From positions 1 to 58,521 of IMG/VR virus record IMGVR_UViG_3300025789_000043: a stretch of DNA of 58,521 nucleotides; one strand, written 5' to 3'. The notes beneath the pieces were generated by a model. It had not been told where the DNA came from, ran no database searches, and saw only the letters and a list, made by a program, of their open reading frames with translations. Shown here piece by piece: positions 46,216 to 53,877 of the stretch. This DNA comes from a virus. A program made the translations under genes and the position numbers. The stretch's first letter is position 1. Each line of letters begins with the position of its first letter.

Positions 46216-46427
46216 GCTACGATCCTAATTCCGACAACGCAATGTTTTCACGTATCCTAACTGAGTTAAAGGATATCAGATGTGACATTGGTGAAATTAA
46301 GACACAAGTTTACAAGACAAATGGTCGTGTCACAAAATTGGAACATGATAAATGGATGCAACGTGGCATTGTATTAACCATATCAGTAGTGGCATCGATT
46401 TTATGGCATGTATTATTTTATAAATAA
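46212..46427 (+). CDS. XhlA-like small membrane protein
   Basis: A 71-residue protein: a soluble coiled-coil part (MFSRILTELKDIRCDIGEIK, then TNGRVTKLEHDKW) and one C-terminal membrane span. The TNGRVTKLE pattern and the layout match hemolysin XhlA-type lysis accessory proteins. Its ATGA overlap with the upstream holin-like gene supports a shared lysis role. Confidence 0.65.
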   Translation: MSYDPNSDNAMFSRILTELKDIRCDIGEIKTQVYKTNGRVTKLEHDKWMQRGIVLTISVVASILWHVLFYK

Positions 46428-46465
46428 GACTAGACAAACGTAATGTTTCTGTTAATACGATCTTC

Positions 46466-47275
46466 ATGGTAACAAAATCCCTGAAGCCAATTAAGAAGAT
46501 TAGAAGGCTATTCTGGGATATTGAAACGTCTCCAAACGTAGTACTTTCATGGCGTATTGGTTATAAAATCAATATTGATCATGATAATATATTAAAGGAA
46601 CGTGCGATCATTTGTATCGGTTACAAATGGGAAGGTGAGAAAGATGCCCACTGCTTACGCTGGGACAAGAATCAAGATGATACACATATGTTGGCTAGCT
46701 TCATGGAAATCGCCAACACAGCTGATGAGCTAGTGGCACATAATGGTGATAAGTTCGACCTACCATGGATCAGAACTCGTTGTATCAAGCACAAGATACC
46801 CACGTATCCCACATATAAGACAATTGATACACTGCAGCTAGCCAGACGGCACTTTAACTTCAATAGCAACAGATTGGATTACTTGGCTAAGTTCCTAGAC
46901 ATTGGTGCCAAAATCCATACCACATATGGTTTGTGGAAGAGCATCATACTTGAGAAGGACAAAGATGCACTTGATGAGATGGTCAAGTACTGTAAGTATG
47001 ATGTTGTGCTACTTGAAAAGGTATACAACCGCATTGCTGAACATGTGACTCATAAGACCCATGCTGGTGCTGTTGCTGGACGTGACAAATGGTCATGTGC
47101 CAAGTGTGCTAGCGAAGAGGTGCATTGCAACTTAACACGCTTAACAGCAGCTGGTAACAAGGTGCATCAAATGAAGTGCACGAAGTGTGGTGGGCTTTAC
47201 AGCATAACAGCCACAGTATTTAAAGATTATCAGGAAGCAATGTTTGACAAGAAGTCAAAACCTCTGATAAAGTAA
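46466..47275 (+). CDS. DEDDy 3'-5' exonuclease with C-terminal zinc ribbon
   Basis: A 269-residue protein. Exo I is FWDIET (Asp18, Glu20), Exo II HNGDKFD (Asn93, Asp98) and Exo III YCKYD (Tyr175, Asp179), the complete DEDD active site of proofreading-type exonucleases. A C-terminal zinc ribbon (CAKC ... CTKC) follows. There is no polymerase domain. It may degrade host or phage DNA 3' ends or proofread for a host polymerase. It is the last rightward gene before a convergent terminator region. Confidence 0.82.
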   Translation: MVTKSLKPIKKIRRLFWDIETSPNVVLSWRIGYKINIDHDNILKERAIICIGYKWEGEKDAHCLRWDKNQDDTHMLASFMEIANTADELVAHNGDKFDLPWIRTRCIKHKIPTYPTYKTIDTLQLARRHFNFNSNRLDYLAKFLDIGAKIHTTYGLWKSIILEKDKDALDEMVKYCKYDVVLLEKVYNRIAEHVTHKTHAGAVAGRDKWSCAKCASEEVHCNLTRLTAAGNKVHQMKCTKCGGLYSITATVFKDYQEAMFDKKSKPLIK

Positions 47276-47306
47276 TAACCCCCTACCGTTCAAGTAAGAG
47301 GTTATT
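47274..47306. terminator. Hairpin between convergent operons
   Basis: AATAACC pairs with GGTTATT, extending to 9 bp with one G-T pair, around a loop of about 15 nt. It overlaps the exonuclease stop. There is only a weak T-run on either side, so bidirectional termination is possible but not strong. Confidence 0.45.
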
Positions 47307-47388
47307 CTGTTAGAGTGTCTCCCATAATTTGGCCAAACTATGAGTTAATACCTAACCAATAGTCAGGTTTTGCTCTACGCTGGACCAC

Positions 47389-47421
47389 ATTATGGCAGAC
47401 TTTATTATAATGTGTCAAGCA
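47389..47421 (-). promoter_or_regulatory. Minus-strand promoter pointing at the exonuclease gene
   Basis: TTGACA (plus coordinates 47413-47418), an 18-bp spacer, then CATAAT (47389-47394). The transcript would start near 47382 and run through the non-coding gap toward the hairpin at 47274-47306, antisense to the exonuclease gene end. The -35 lies inside the element TGCTTGACACAT, shared with 2155 and 57851. Confidence 0.45.
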
Positions 47422-47897
47422 CATTTAATTTGTGCAAAATGGTGTGCAATAAGTAACCCATCAGCATCACCATGTGCCTTAATGCTAGCAGTGAACTTGG
47501 GGTACATCTGACACCCACGTAGCATGCTGGCTTTCTTTAGCTCACTAGACCCCTTTATTTGGCCAAGGACGGGCAATTGCCACGTTTTGCTATCAACTAC
47601 CTCATAACCAATCCTAAGCAGTTCTAGGGCTATTAAAACGGCTTCAAATGACCTTTGTGCTGGCAATACGGCATTAAGGAACTGACCAGTGAATGGTCGC
47701 TCCACATAAGCAAAGATGTCCTTCTCCTTGTTATGTGCCAATATGTCCATGAACTTGGGTACATCGATACGTTTGATGTGCTTACCAGCTTTGCCGAGTA
47801 AGCTATCCTTGATTGGCATCTCATCAAATACGACCCCATTAGGGCCAATGATGGCAAAGCTACCTGATGTTCCATTGTCTATTCCAATTATTGTCAT
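47415..47897 (-). CDS. RuvC-like Holliday junction resolvase
   Basis: A 160-residue RNase H-fold nuclease. IIGIDNGTSGSF gives Asp7, YVERP gives Glu66, and HGDADGLLIA gives Asp144/Asp146, the four acidic ligands of RuvC-type resolvases. It would cut branched DNA left by replication and recombination, clearing it for packaging. It is the last gene of the leftward DNA-metabolism operon. Confidence 0.82.
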   Translation of the reverse strand: MTIIGIDNGTSGSFAIIGPNGVVFDEMPIKDSLLGKAGKHIKRIDVPKFMDILAHNKEKDIFAYVERPFTGQFLNAVLPAQRSFEAVLIALELLRIGYEVVDSKTWQLPVLGQIKGSSELKKASMLRGCQMYPKFTASIKAHGDADGLLIAHHFAQIKCA

Positions 47898-48100
47898 TTG
47901 TCGCCTTTTTTAAGGAATGTCTCACATTCAGGACATTCCCATGCTTTAATACGTTTAGTTTTTGGATCATACAACCCATTTAATCGTGTGAAGTGGGTCG
48001 CATTACCATATTCATGTTTCATGTCATCTGGTATCAGGTTGCCAATTAAATTGGCACCGCATTGTGGGCAATTAGTTTTATCTAATACTGCTATTTTCAT
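47894..48100 (-). CDS. Small zinc-ribbon protein
   Basis: A 68-residue protein with NCPQCGANL near the N-terminus and WECPECETFLKKG near the C-terminus: two CxxC knuckles about 40 residues apart, a rubredoxin-like zinc ribbon. The function is unknown. The start at 48100 is chosen; an upstream ATG would overlap the next gene further. It overlaps RuvC by four bases. Confidence 0.65.
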   Translation of the reverse strand: MKIAVLDKTNCPQCGANLIGNLIPDDMKHEYGNATHFTRLNGLYDPKTKRIKAWECPECETFLKKGDK

Positions 48101-48296
48101 TTTTAGTAATATCAAAAGTTAGGTTACTATGCATTCTAATTTGATCTGAGCAATAATGTCTGATAATGCCACCATTACATAAAGCGACACACCAAATATC
48201 ATTTTCAAATGTAGAACCATCACGCACATAAATTGCATAACCAACACCATGCTCTTTAGTCACAACTGGAATTGGATTCTTGAATTCATGTATCAT
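48078..48296 (-). CDS. Small conserved phage protein, unknown function
   Basis: A 72-residue protein. It contains VVTKEHGVGYAIYVRDGSTF and ENDIWCVALCNGGIIRHYCS, a pattern I recall from small proteins in phage replication regions. No function is known to me. ATGA overlap with the endolysin gene. Confidence 0.65.
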   Translation of the reverse strand: MIHEFKNPIPVVTKEHGVGYAIYVRDGSTFENDIWCVALCNGGIIRHYCSDQIRMHSNLTFDITKNENSSIR

Positions 48297-48679
48297 GGTA
48301 TTGTGTAGTAATGCATTACTCTGTATGCGTATAGTTCATTTAATGTGGTATATCTGGTCGCATAAGGTCCAGCATTCCACGCTAGTGCAAGATTGTGTGG
48401 TGTGACTTCAATGCGCCTATGCACCAGTATGCGCTCATAATCACGTAGTATGGTTAATGCAACAGTGCGTTGTTGCGTGTAACTGCTAATCGGTATGTTT
48501 ATATTGCTATACTGATACCAAGTGCTTGGCTTGATTTGCCAGTCACTGAACTCACCATGCTTACCAATTTTACCATGTGAGCGTTCAGCATAAGCAATGG
48601 CATCTAGCATGCGTTGTTCATTGATGTGGGCTTTGGCTATGGTCAGTAGTAGCATTGATATTATTATTAATCTCTTCAT
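48293..48679 (-). CDS. SLT-type endolysin with N-terminal signal/anchor
   Basis: A 128-residue protein. MKRLIIISMLLLTIAKAH is a signal or signal-anchor segment. The rest is a lytic transglycosylase-like fold: catalytic Glu32 in AYAERSHGK, GEFSDWQIKPSTW and NLALAWNAGPYATR (the YNAGP-type motif). It cleaves peptidoglycan glycan strands and would reach the periplasm through the Sec system, perhaps as a SAR endolysin. The start at 48679 is chosen because the hydrophobic segment begins there. It lies in the replication operon, not beside the holin cluster. Confidence 0.78.
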   Translation of the reverse strand: MKRLIIISMLLLTIAKAHINEQRMLDAIAYAERSHGKIGKHGEFSDWQIKPSTWYQYSNINIPISSYTQQRTVALTILRDYERILVHRRIEVTPHNLALAWNAGPYATRYTTLNELYAYRVMHYYTIP

Positions 48680-48953
48680 GATATTTATTAACAACTAGGT
48701 TACCTAAGTGAACTAGTACTGTGTTGATATGTTTGCATCGTGTTGTGTTAGCGAAACCATAGTTAACAATGCGTTTACCATTGTTGCGGAAACAAATTAG
48801 CTTCTTGTACTTGAAGTCACCACAAGAGCATTCTCCGTTTCCATTGTTCTCGTTCATGTCAACCAAGTGAGGATAATCCCCACTTGATTGTACCCAAAAA
48901 CGCATTGCTTCACCAATAATTGGTTCAACTTGCTTGATGTTTATAGTACACAT
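48618..48953 (-). CDS. SWIM zinc-finger protein
   Basis: A 111-residue protein from the ATG at 48953. CSCGDFKYKK followed by a Cys and a TRCKHINTVLVHLG is the CxC...CxH pattern of a SWIM zinc finger, which binds DNA or protein. The 40-residue Asn/His-rich C-terminus overlaps the endolysin frame (48618-48679). It overlaps the primase-helicase 3' end by 29 bases. It may assist recombination or replication. Confidence 0.65.
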   Translation of the reverse strand: MCTINIKQVEPIIGEAMRFWVQSSGDYPHLVDMNENNGNGECSCGDFKYKKLICFRNNGKRIVNYGFANTTRCKHINTVLVHLGNLVVNKYHEEINNNINATTDHSQSPHQ

Positions 48954-50754
48954 AACGGTAGTATTGTGTTGGCCAGAATTGCCAGCTATGTTTGTCAAAA
49001 AATAATGGTAAGTCCTTATCCTCACCCTCACCAAAGCGTTGCTTGTCTAATCGCATGCGACCATCAAACCAACCCTCAAGCTCAGATACTCGTAATGGAT
49101 TCTTTGCTTCAGTTGCTTCATCAATCTTACGTTGCTTTAGCTTATTGCGCCAAACAACCACAACATTGAATGCAGCATTGTTGATGTCTTGTGATCCACT
49201 GATGTCAGTCTTGGTTGGTACTTTGTCTTCATTCTCACTCTTACGTGAGTGTGCAACAAGGATCACATGAGCACCAGTGTCATTACAGAAAGCAGTTAGC
49301 TCATCCATGAAGCCACGTTGACCATTATAATCCTCACCAGATACACCGCACTTAAACAGTGAATCAATAACAAAGACATCAATACCAAAGCGTTTACGTG
49401 CATATGTCATAGCACTAAGCAGATTAGCTTTCTGTGCCACACCAACATGATCATAGAACCACAAACTGTTATTGAGCCAGTTAAGGCAACCATCAAGCTC
49501 TTCCTTATTGTCAGGACGCTTCTTAGCTAATGCACTACGTGTCATCATTTGCAGTGTCTTGGCTGGTTTGATTTCAAGTGAAGCATCAAATACCTTAGCA
49601 CCAAGACTCACTAAATGAATGAGTAGGTGATTCAATAATTGTGTCTTACCATGACCAGAATAGCCTGATACAACTGTGAACTCACTTGGACGTATGCGTA
49701 GTGGAAACTCATTCCATGGCATTGGATAACCAGCTTCACCATGCTTTGCATCATATAGATCCCATACAGCATCATTAAAGCTCATAGCAGTCTTAATTTC
49801 CTCAAGATCAATCTGTGCAGACTCATCAAGTGCTTTTAAGAATGCCTCACGATTAACGCCTTGTTGTAAACATTCATTGGCATCCTTATATGGTAAGGTA
49901 ACAATGTAGCTACGATGTAAACCAAGTCTACGTGCAATCTTTTCGGCTGATTCACGACCAACGCCGTCCATATCAGTTGATATGTAAATGCGTTCAAAGC
50001 GTTCAAGCCACTCCCAATCAAGCTCGATCCATTCTTGGTCGGCTACACCATTAGGCACACTGACGGCAGCTATGCCAACAGTCTGATATGACATGGCATC
50101 AATCTCGCCCTCAGTAATAACAAGTGTATTGTCATTATCGGTAACAGTTCGTTTACCAAATAAGCAACGCTTTGTTTCCTTTGATGCCCACATCTTTTTC
50201 TTACCATCAGCACCACGTGCGATCTCAAGATACTTCATGTGAACTGCTTTATCATTACCAATATCAAAATATGGAAACACAATTGCTGTATCACCATTAA
50301 CACCTGATATGAAGTTCTTATTAACAATGTCTTCAGTTAACTTACGTTCGTTAACTAAATAATTCATTACGTTGGTTTGCTGCTTTGCTAACTTAATAAC
50401 TAAGCCAGATTTATCAGGCATAGCATAAGTTTTTTGTTTATACTTTTTAACCGATGCATGGTCATCTTTGATACCTAGCCATTCCTTTGCCTGTTTAATG
50501 GCCTCTACATAGGTTATATTGCGAGCTTTCGCCCAAAGCCATAGTGCGGTACCACCTTTATCTGATTCATTTGCACGATCAATAAAACAACCAACTCTGG
50601 GACCAGTAACATAGATATGAAAGCTATCACCAGCTTCGCCATTAATGTTACCAAGATGTGCAATGTTACCCTTTACTTTTGCATTAGGGTATAACATGGC
50701 AACAACTTCCCCCATGCGCTGCTTGAGCGCATTATTTAATTCTGCCGTATCCAT
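48925..50754 (-). CDS. Primase-helicase (TOPRIM + DnaB-type helicase)
   Basis: A 609-residue T7 gp4/Twinkle-like protein. The TOPRIM domain has EGEIDA (215-220) and TDMDGVG (260-266). The helicase domain has Walker A GYSGHGKT (364-371), Walker B VFVIDSLF (about 460-467), and TDISGSQDINNAA. The N-terminal 90 residues resemble the primase-type domain but lack zinc-finger Cys pairs. It unwinds the fork and may prime. It is in the same operon as SSB-like, nuclease and RuvC genes. Confidence 0.88.
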   Translation of the reverse strand: MDTAELNNALKQRMGEVVAMLYPNAKVKGNIAHLGNINGEAGDSFHIYVTGPRVGCFIDRANESDKGGTALWLWAKARNITYVEAIKQAKEWLGIKDDHASVKKYKQKTYAMPDKSGLVIKLAKQQTNVMNYLVNERKLTEDIVNKNFISGVNGDTAIVFPYFDIGNDKAVHMKYLEIARGADGKKKMWASKETKRCLFGKRTVTDNDNTLVITEGEIDAMSYQTVGIAAVSVPNGVADQEWIELDWEWLERFERIYISTDMDGVGRESAEKIARRLGLHRSYIVTLPYKDANECLQQGVNREAFLKALDESAQIDLEEIKTAMSFNDAVWDLYDAKHGEAGYPMPWNEFPLRIRPSEFTVVSGYSGHGKTQLLNHLLIHLVSLGAKVFDASLEIKPAKTLQMMTRSALAKKRPDNKEELDGCLNWLNNSLWFYDHVGVAQKANLLSAMTYARKRFGIDVFVIDSLFKCGVSGEDYNGQRGFMDELTAFCNDTGAHVILVAHSRKSENEDKVPTKTDISGSQDINNAAFNVVVVWRNKLKQRKIDEATEAKNPLRVSELEGWFDGRMRLDKQRFGEGEDKDLPLFFDKHSWQFWPTQYYRYVYYKHQAS

Positions 50755-50758
50755 AAGA

Positions 50759-51610
50759 CTATCCTTTCTTTTTAGATTTTATCTTAACAGGTTTGTCTGC
50801 AGTTTTACTATCTCGTACTGCATGATATTTATTTCTCTCAATCTTCCAAACCTTATCATTCATTGGCCAATACTTTTTTGTACTGAACCATAAGTAAGCA
50901 ATACACAAGAATTCCTTGTATGCTTGTTCCTGTTCATCCACAGTGTAAACTTTCCACTGTGGCATCATTGGTTGTTCACTATTGATACCACAATTAATGA
51001 TGCGTGGTGGTTTTTTTAAACCAAACTGCTTTTGATAACACTTAGCATAGAAAGCTAATTGTATCTTATATGAGTCCCAGAATGATGCTTTACCATTGCG
51101 GAACTTACTTGTTTTGTAATCAATGATAGCAAGACCATGTTCTTTGGTCACTGCTACAAGATCAGTGCGACCAGCAACGCCAACATCTTCATCGGCAAGC
51201 ATAATCTCACTGCTGACACGTTCTGAGACCATATCATGATACGCTGGAGCAAATGCTTCAATGTATGGTGCTAGGTCTTGGTCAATTGTCATCTGTGGGA
51301 ATATGTCTAATGCATCATGTAGGCGTGTGCCAAAGTCAGCTGCATCAGTACCCTTCTTGCTAGCAAGATCACTGATAAACTTCTTGTAGTTTTCAAGATC
51401 ATCACCCTTGTATGGATGAGCAACCATGGCTTGAAACAATTGATCTTGTTTCCAAGTATCAAGTGCGCCATTAGCACGTTCCTTCAACACTGTTGTTATT
51501 GAAGGATATGCGTTAACTTCACGTGCTGACCTGAGATCCAGATCATGCGCTGAAGCAATAGTGCCATCGGTCACAGTGTACCAATGGCCTGATTGTGAGA
51601 AGAATGACAT
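50759..51610 (-). CDS. PD-(D/E)XK exonuclease (Cas4/RecB-like)
   Basis: A 283-residue protein. YPSITTVLKERANGAL starts the fold; GTRLHDALD (about 94-102) carries the histidine helix, VAGRTDLVAV gives Asp150, and AIIDYKTSK gives Asp164/Lys166, with KIQLAFYAKCYQ following. These are the Cas4/RecB-type nuclease motifs seen in many phage recombination exonucleases. It overlaps neither neighbour but lies one to four bases from each. Confidence 0.82.
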   Translation of the reverse strand: MSFFSQSGHWYTVTDGTIASAHDLDLRSAREVNAYPSITTVLKERANGALDTWKQDQLFQAMVAHPYKGDDLENYKKFISDLASKKGTDAADFGTRLHDALDIFPQMTIDQDLAPYIEAFAPAYHDMVSERVSSEIMLADEDVGVAGRTDLVAVTKEHGLAIIDYKTSKFRNGKASFWDSYKIQLAFYAKCYQKQFGLKKPPRIINCGINSEQPMMPQWKVYTVDEQEQAYKEFLCIAYLWFSTKKYWPMNDKVWKIERNKYHAVRDSKTADKPVKIKSKKKG

Positions 51611-51611
51611 C

Positions 51612-52265
51612 TTAGAATGGATTCTCGTCTTCAGGTTGTGCTTGAGCTACAACTGGTTTGAGATCTGATGCCTTAACTTGTATACTTGGCAAGTGATGTT
51701 GCAAACCTTTGCGTTCAGCACTTATAAATATACTAGCTGCACATGATCTTAATTGTTCTGCATCCCATGGATCATTGCTTGTATCATTCATGTTCTTAAT
51801 TAATACAGCTTGTTTGTAAGCCTGTTGATACAATGCTGCAATCTTACCTATTTCTTCATTGAAGTTAATTGATGCTGATGCATTAGACGCAGTTGGTGTG
51901 CTAGGTGTACCAACTGGCATGTGAATACCAGCAACACCAGCAGGAGCAGGAGCACCACCAGCTGATGATACAATAGTGAGCTTTGCTTTTTCACCAAGAC
52001 TTACTTGTGGTCTGTCTTTGTATTGCGTGCGTTTAATTGCACCATAAAAGCTAACGATCATACCTTCATAGCGGATTGGATCTACGTTCCAGAATGATGC
52101 TTCGATCTTAGATGCATGATCTTGTGGATCAACTAAGATACATTTAGCGGAACCTTTACCTTGATATGGTGCTTTTGCACTTGTTACTAGTGCATTAAAA
52201 GAACCATCGACCCAAGTGTCTGGTTGTTGTGCGATAATACCTGCGATATTTGTTGTTTTAGCCAT
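51612..52265 (-). CDS. SSB-like protein with acidic C-terminal tip
   Basis: A 217-residue protein. Residues 15-100 look like an OB fold (SFNALVTSAKAPYQGKGSAK, SKIEASFWNVDPIRYEGMIV). A Pro/Ala/Thr-rich linker and helices follow. The end PEDENPF resembles the acidic tip of SSB proteins (DDDIPF type) that docks replication partners. It probably coats single-stranded DNA beside the exonuclease and the primase-helicase. Confidence 0.6.
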   Translation of the reverse strand: MAKTTNIAGIIAQQPDTWVDGSFNALVTSAKAPYQGKGSAKCILVDPQDHASKIEASFWNVDPIRYEGMIVSFYGAIKRTQYKDRPQVSLGEKAKLTIVSSAGGAPAPAGVAGIHMPVGTPSTPTASNASASINFNEEIGKIAALYQQAYKQAVLIKNMNDTSNDPWDAEQLRSCAASIFISAERKGLQHHLPSIQVKASDLKPVVAQAQPEDENPF

Positions 52266-52270
52266 AACTG

Positions 52271-52453
52271 TTATAATTTAATTTTATGTTCTTTAAGTTT
52301 GTTTACCATTTCATCGATTACATAACCAGTTCGTTTGTAACTTTCTGGTACATGTTTCTCAATATATTCAAGTGTTACTGGATCTACAGAACACGAGAGA
52401 ATCTTTCTTAATCCTTTGCCCAAACGTGGGCGACCTAGTTTTGTTTTTAGCAT
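52271..52453 (-). CDS. Small ribbon-helix-helix-like protein
   Basis: A 60-residue basic protein: KLGRPRLGKGLRKILSCSVD is a possible beta strand, then LEYIEKHVPESYKRTGYVID and a helix EMVNKLKEHK, the order of a ribbon-helix-helix DNA-binding domain. It might autoregulate the leftward operon. No partner toxin is beside it. Confidence 0.5.
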   Translation of the reverse strand: MLKTKLGRPRLGKGLRKILSCSVDPVTLEYIEKHVPESYKRTGYVIDEMVNKLKEHKIKL

Positions 52454-52455
52454 CT

Positions 52456-52659
52456 TTATTGTGAAGTTGAAATTACTGTGCAGCGTGTTGTTGGTTTGTT
52501 AGCTACTTTCATGAATCTTTCAATAGCAAGCTCTTCACTATCTGATTCGATCCATAAACAACCACCACATTTAACATACGCTGGTGGTTTTGATGGTTGG
52601 CCTTTATCTGTCCAAGGTACAACCATTTCATTAACATGCCATTCAATTTGATATCTCAT
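52456..52659 (-). CDS. Hypothetical small phage protein
   Basis: A 67-residue protein starting MRYQIEWHVNEMVVPW, with a VKCGGCLWIESDSEELAIER segment. There is one CxxC only. No family is recognised. It overlaps the upstream gene by one base. Confidence 0.5.
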   Translation of the reverse strand: MRYQIEWHVNEMVVPWTDKGQPSKPPAYVKCGGCLWIESDSEELAIERFMKVANKPTTRCTVISTSQ

Positions 52660-52925
52660 TATTGTGATGAATTCACATCATGATCTATCACTGCTGAATT
52701 TGGGTTATCAAGGAATTCTCGTAATGCCTTGGTTGCTACACCAGCAAGGATGACATGCGGTTGCATGTTAGCTGGATTAAGGTTCTCATAGTTCAGTTCA
52801 GGAACAAACTTCACATCACTGATTATGGAACCCGTTGGTGACTCAGGTGTTGGTTTTAGCAATGCAATACGTATTGTAGCTTTGCCAACCAACATTGGGT
52901 TCTTTGGGTGGAATTGATCTTTCAT
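52659..52925 (-). CDS. Hypothetical phage protein at the head of the DNA-metabolism operon
   Basis: An 88-residue protein from ATG 52925 (MKDQFHPKNPMLVGKATIRI), beta-rich, no family recognised. An alternative start at 52988 adds 21 hydrophobic residues; I prefer the shorter form because the longer one would leave little room for a promoter. It opens the operon that runs to RuvC. Confidence 0.5.
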   Translation of the reverse strand: MKDQFHPKNPMLVGKATIRIALLKPTPESPTGSIISDVKFVPELNYENLNPANMQPHVILAGVATKALREFLDNPNSAVIDHDVNSSQ

Positions 52926-53020
52926 CACGAGGAGGAATGCACTTTCTTGTAATAAGGTCAATATATATTTTATAAAAAATGTTTGCATTCTTATAATTTA
53001 ATCACTTTTATTTAGGAACT
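52926..53020. promoter_or_regulatory. AT-rich divergent promoter region
   Basis: Between the leftward DNA-metabolism operon and the rightward small-gene operon. For the plus direction TTGTAA, a 17-bp spacer and TTATAA precede the gene at 53021, and a TATAAT lies nearby. The minus-strand promoter is not clear. Confidence 0.4.
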
Positions 53021-53182
53021 ATGAATGAAATAAACAAAATATCGGAACAAGAACTAAATAGATTATTAGCTGAATTATATGAGGAAATACCTGAAGAACC
53101 ATATACTGAAGCTGAACTAGATGAACTAGCACGATTACAACATTTACAAAACAACAGATTTCGTGTACCACATGAAATATGA
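53021..53182 (+). CDS. 53-residue acidic protein
   Basis: It starts MNEINKISEQELNRLLAELY and is Glu/Leu-rich, likely two helices. An AGGA site lies seven bases upstream. It overlaps the next gene by four bases (ATGA). The function is unknown. A minus-strand frame here is only its antisense. Confidence 0.55.
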   Translation: MNEINKISEQELNRLLAELYEEIPEEPYTEAELDELARLQHLQNNRFRVPHEI

Positions 53183-53355
53183 GCTTACCCCTTGGAAAAC
53201 AAATTAAACTCTTATTAGATGAAATGACATACGATAAAAAAAGATTAACGATAGCAGAAGACCTACTCAATGAGGCATGGTGCCACATTTCGGATCAGGA
53301 ATTAAAACAAAAGATTAGTGATTACTTAAAAGAAAACATATTGTCACGAGAATGA
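53179..53355 (+). CDS. 58-residue helical protein
   Basis: It starts MSLPLGKQIKLLLDEMTYDK, probably all-helical. ATGA overlaps with both neighbours place it firmly in a translationally coupled chain. No family is recognised. Confidence 0.55.
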   Translation: MSLPLGKQIKLLLDEMTYDKKRLTIAEDLLNEAWCHISDQELKQKISDYLKENILSRE

Positions 53356-53633
53356 ACCACGCAGACAAAGCAATTGAATTAGTACTTGGTGATCGTAATG
53401 CACATTATGGTACACCTATTGATGACTATACCAAGACTGCAAAGATATGGTCTGGTCTATTAGCACATAAACTTAAAGCTGAGATAACACCACAAGAAGC
53501 AGTCATTATGATGGTGGGACTCAAGCTCTCACGTGAGATGCATTTGCACAAAGAAGATAACATCATTGATGCACATGGTTACCTATTATGCCTTGAGTGG
53601 ATACAATCAGGTAAGCGTCCAACAAAGGTTTAA
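53352..53633 (+). CDS. DUF6378-like phage protein
   Basis: A 93-residue helical protein. It shows LVLGDRNAHYGTPIDDYTKT, an IWSGLLAHKL segment, then EAVIMMVGLKLSRE and DNIIDAHGYLLCLEW. This is the pattern of DUF6378 phage proteins, related in layout to MazG-like helical folds. No reaction is proven. Confidence 0.68.
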   Translation: MNHADKAIELVLGDRNAHYGTPIDDYTKTAKIWSGLLAHKLKAEITPQEAVIMMVGLKLSREMHLHKEDNIIDAHGYLLCLEWIQSGKRPTKV

Positions 53634-53634
53634 C

Positions 53635-53877
53635 ATGGAAGACAAACTAATTGATATACCTGACAAGTATCAGATTGAGTGGGAAGGCATGCCTGAATTT
53701 GTTCAAGAGCCACAGAAACCATTTGCCAAAATCATTGTGAGATTTGAGACAGAACAAGATTTGCAAGACTTTTCTAAACTGATCGGCCAAAAGCTAACGC
53801 CAAAAACAAAGAGCATATGGCACCCACAACTGATTCGTGGTAAGAACGCTGGACTCAGATATACTGATGCAACCTAA
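53635..53877 (+). CDS. Conserved small protein next to a glycosyltransferase
   Basis: An 80-residue protein starting MEDKLIDIPDKYQIEW. Its FAKIIVRFETEQDLQDFSKL...LTPKTKSIWHP core is a pattern I recall directly before TAGT-type glycosyltransferases in phages. It overlaps that gene by 11 bases. It may assist the enzyme; the function is unknown. Confidence 0.6.
   Translation: MEDKLIDIPDKYQIEWEGMPEFVQEPQKPFAKIIVRFETEQDLQDFSKLIGQKLTPKTKSIWHPQLIRGKNAGLRYTDAT

Noticed and set aside
52271-52453. Antitoxin of a toxin-antitoxin pair
   Set aside because: The ribbon-helix-helix-like protein has no toxin-like neighbour.
53019-53288. Minus-strand frame of 89 residues
   Set aside because: It is antisense to two plus-strand genes linked by ATGA overlap with a ribosome site.
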